A stretch of DNA of 34,156 nt, from assembly GCA_964569225.1 (NCBI GenBank), contig CAZMTU010000009.1:1-34156 (forward strand). Reading direction: 5' to 3'. Below, in pieces: positions 32,424 to 34,156 of the stretch. The stretch's first letter is position 1. The number at the start of each line of letters is the position of its first letter. This DNA comes from CAKSQF01 sp964569225. GTDB taxonomy: Bacteria; Bacillota; Clostridia; Oscillospirales; CAG-272. Below the pieces are notes generated by a model that was not told the origin of the DNA, made no database searches, and worked only from the letters and a program-made list of their open reading frames with translations. Made by a program: the position numbers and the translations under genes.

Positions 32424-33565
32424 ATGAAAGAAACGGTCATGCGGGATAACAGCGGCGTGCTGATTCGTCTGGAGGGCGTATCTAAGAGCTTTGACGGAGA
32501 ATTGGTTCTTGATCACATAGATCTGGATATCAAGCACAACGAATTTGTTACGTTGCTCGGTCCTTCGGGGTGCGGCAAAACAACTACACTGCGAATTATC
32601 GGCGGCTTTGTAAATGCCGATGAAGGCAATGTCTATTTCGAAGGAAAAAGGATCAACGATATTCCCCCGTATCAGCGGAATATCAATACTGTTTTCCAGC
32701 GATATGCACTTTTTCCGCACTTAAATGTGTATGAAAACATCGCGTTCGGACTTCGGCTTAAGAAAATGCCTGACAGTGAAATTCGGGATAAAGTAAAAAA
32801 ATGCTGGCGATGGTAAACCTGAATGGCTTTGAACGGCGAAATGTTTCCAACCTTTCAGGTGGGCAGCAGCAGCGGGTAGCTATTGCCAGAGCATTGGTCA
32901 ATGAGCCAAAGGTCTTGCTTTTGGACGAGCCGTTGGGCGCGCTTGACTCGAAACTGCGCAAGGATATGCAGCGAGAGCTAAAGGATATTCAGAAGCGAAC
33001 GGGAATTACCTTTATTTTTGTGACGCACGATCAGGAAGAGGCGCTTTCCATGTCTGACAAGGTCGTTGTGATGGCAGACGGCAAAATTCAGCAGATCGGG
33101 TCGCCTGTAGAGATTTACAATGAGCCGATCAACGCTTTTGTGGCGGATTTTATTGGGGAATCGAATATTGTGGATGGGATTATGCCGGAGGACTATGTGG
33201 TACAGTTTGCGGGGCAGACCTTTCGGTGTGAGGACGCCGGATTTGCACCCGGCGAGAAGGTGGATGTCGTGATCCGTCCGGAGGATATTGATATTGTTCC
33301 TGTAGCTCAGGCAATGCTTACCGGTGAGGTTATCTCAGTGACTTTCAAAGGGGATTACTACGAAATTATCGTGGATATCGATCATTTTAAATGGATGATC
33401 GAATCGACTGATCGGGTAAATGCGGGCGATACCATCGGTATTTCAATTGATCCGTATGAAATTCAGGTCATGAAACGGTCGGTTTATTCCGATGCTTTTG
33501 GAGATTATTCCAGCTTCAGCGATGAGATGGACGTGCTTTCCGATCCATCAGAGGCGGAGCAGTGA
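32424..33565 (+). pseudogene. potA: Spermidine/putrescine ABC ATPase PotA, frameshifted
   Basis: The ATPase that powers polyamine uptake. Part one has Walker A GPSGCGKTTTLRIIGG and the Q-loop NTVFQRYALFPHLNVYENIA. It then derails after IRDKVKK. The other frame continues exactly as MLAMVNLNGF with the signature LSGGQQQRVAIARAL, Walker B VLLLDEPLGALD, the switch FVTHDQEEAL and a TOBE-like C-terminus to 33565. The break is an A7 run (32795-32801); eight As would give one full PotA of about 380 residues. All motifs are intact, so a sequencing error is at least as likely as true loss. GGAGG lies 16 bases before ATG 32424, unusually far. Confidence 0.85.
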
Positions 33566-34156
33566 AGCGGCGCGGTCTGATGCAGCGCATGGCGGTTGCA
33601 CCGCACATTGTATGGGCGGTTTTGTTTATCGTAATTCCTCTGCTTTTTATTGTTTATTATACCTTTACAGATGCCGCCGGCGCGTTTACTTTAGATAATC
33701 TCAAAACGATTTGCTCCAAAAGCTATCTGATGATCTTCTTTCGGTCGGTAATGTTTTCGATTTTGGCAACAGTGATCTCGTTGTTGGTCGGTTATCCGCT
33801 GGCATACATTATTGCCGGTATGAAGCCCCGTACGCGGCGAATTGCCATTGTACTGGTGATGCTCCCCATGTGGCTGAACTTCCTGATCCGGACCTATTGT
33901 CTGAAGATTCTGCTGAATGATCAGGGCATCATTAACAGCCTGCTTGGGCTGTGCGGAATAGGACCGCTGAAGCTGCTGAATACCTCCGGCGCGGTCATTT
34001 TTGCCATGGTATATAACTATCTGCCCTATATGATCCTGCCCATTTATACGGTTATTTCCAAAATGGATCGCAGTCTTCTGGAGGCTGCTACCGATTTGGG
34101 CTGCAGTCGTTTCCAAACGCTTGGCAAAGTTGTGCTGCCCCTCTCCTTTTCTGGAA
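33562..34156 (+). CDS. potB: Spermidine/putrescine ABC permease PotB (3' end outside window)
   Basis: The membrane half of a polyamine importer, truncated by the window edge after about 198 codons. A GTG at 33562 overlaps the potA stop (GTGA), and an ATG six codons later is the alternative. MAVAPHIVWAVLFIVIPLLF is the first helix, then FFRSVMFSILATVISLLVGY, LVMLPMWLNFLIRTYCLKIL, and VIFAMVYNYLPYMILPIY, leading to the EAATDLGCSRFQTLGKVVLP motif that contacts the ATPase. That EAA loop is the hallmark of ABC importer permeases. The overlap with potA indicates one operon, with potC and potD expected downstream. Confidence 0.92.
   Translation, partial: MKRRGLMQRMAVAPHIVWAVLFIVIPLLFIVYYTFTDAAGAFTLDNLKTICSKSYLMIFFRSVMFSILATVISLLVGYPLAYIIAGMKPRTRRIAIVLVMLPMWLNFLIRTYCLKILLNDQGIINSLLGLCGIGPLKLLNTSGAVIFAMVYNYLPYMILPIYTVISKMDRSLLEAATDLGCSRFQTLGKVVLPLSFSG

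Overview
The window looks like a piece of a low-to-medium GC, spore-forming Clostridia genome, probably Oscillospiraceae/Ruminococcaceae-like. The reasons are a SpoVAF/GerA-type germination membrane protein, TGnTATAAT promoters with AGGAGG-type ribosome sites, lipoproteins with Firmicutes lipoboxes, a stand-alone PduL acyltransferase, a LytR-CpsA-Psr protein and a secreted alpha-L-rhamnosidase. The genus cannot be fixed from the sequence. Ten Ns at 32158-32167 mark a scaffold gap, so this is a draft assembly.

Layout. 1-1150: the 5' part of an MFS drug-efflux-like gene (minus) with a structured leader. 1190-1795: no gene, but promoter-like and hairpin-forming repeats. 1796-5607: minus-strand housekeeping genes (mnmA, cca, a Dabb protein, pduL). 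5705-8126: a ClpP-like TepA protease, three tandem copies of a hairpin repeat, and an LCP lipoprotein. 8511-11139: two small regulator loci (XRE plus DUF2975; XRE plus a frameshifted partner) and a flavin reductase. 11140-12580: gene-poor, with a broken TIGR04076-type gene. 12582-15114: a flavodoxin-like protein, then a secreted Ser/Thr/Pro-rich membrane-anchored protein in an apparent operon with a BTAD/SARP-like regulator. 15250-17760: polA (minus). 18091-18858: a NYN-domain protein. 19024-24099: minus-strand histidine kinase/response regulator pair, citrate synthase and SpoVAF-like protein. 24492-26369: a membrane BspA-type leucine-rich-repeat protein, tRNA-Arg(ACG) and an AraC/GyrI-like regulator. 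26370-28630: a gene-poor accessory stretch with four copies of a ~45-bp box, terminator hairpins, a P-loop kinase with a TTG start, and decayed ORFs. 28634-32110: a GH78 alpha-L-rhamnosidase lipoprotein with its own promoter and paired upstream direct repeats. 32424-34156: a PotA-like spermidine/putrescine ABC ATPase (frameshifted) and the start of its PotB permease.

The most unusual signal is a dispersed repeat family: AAAGCGC, a 24-25 nt loop, then GCGCTTT and a conserved tail ending in GAAA. It occurs singly at ~1196 (+), three times in tandem at 6468-6817 (minus sense) and again at ~17906-17984 (minus sense, upstream of polA). At least two copies are preceded by an extended -10 box at the same place, which suggests small structured RNAs or a palindromic mobile repeat. 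Three genes are broken by single-frame shifts, two of them clearly in A-runs. That points either to homopolymer sequencing errors or to slippage, and should be settled before they are called pseudogenes.
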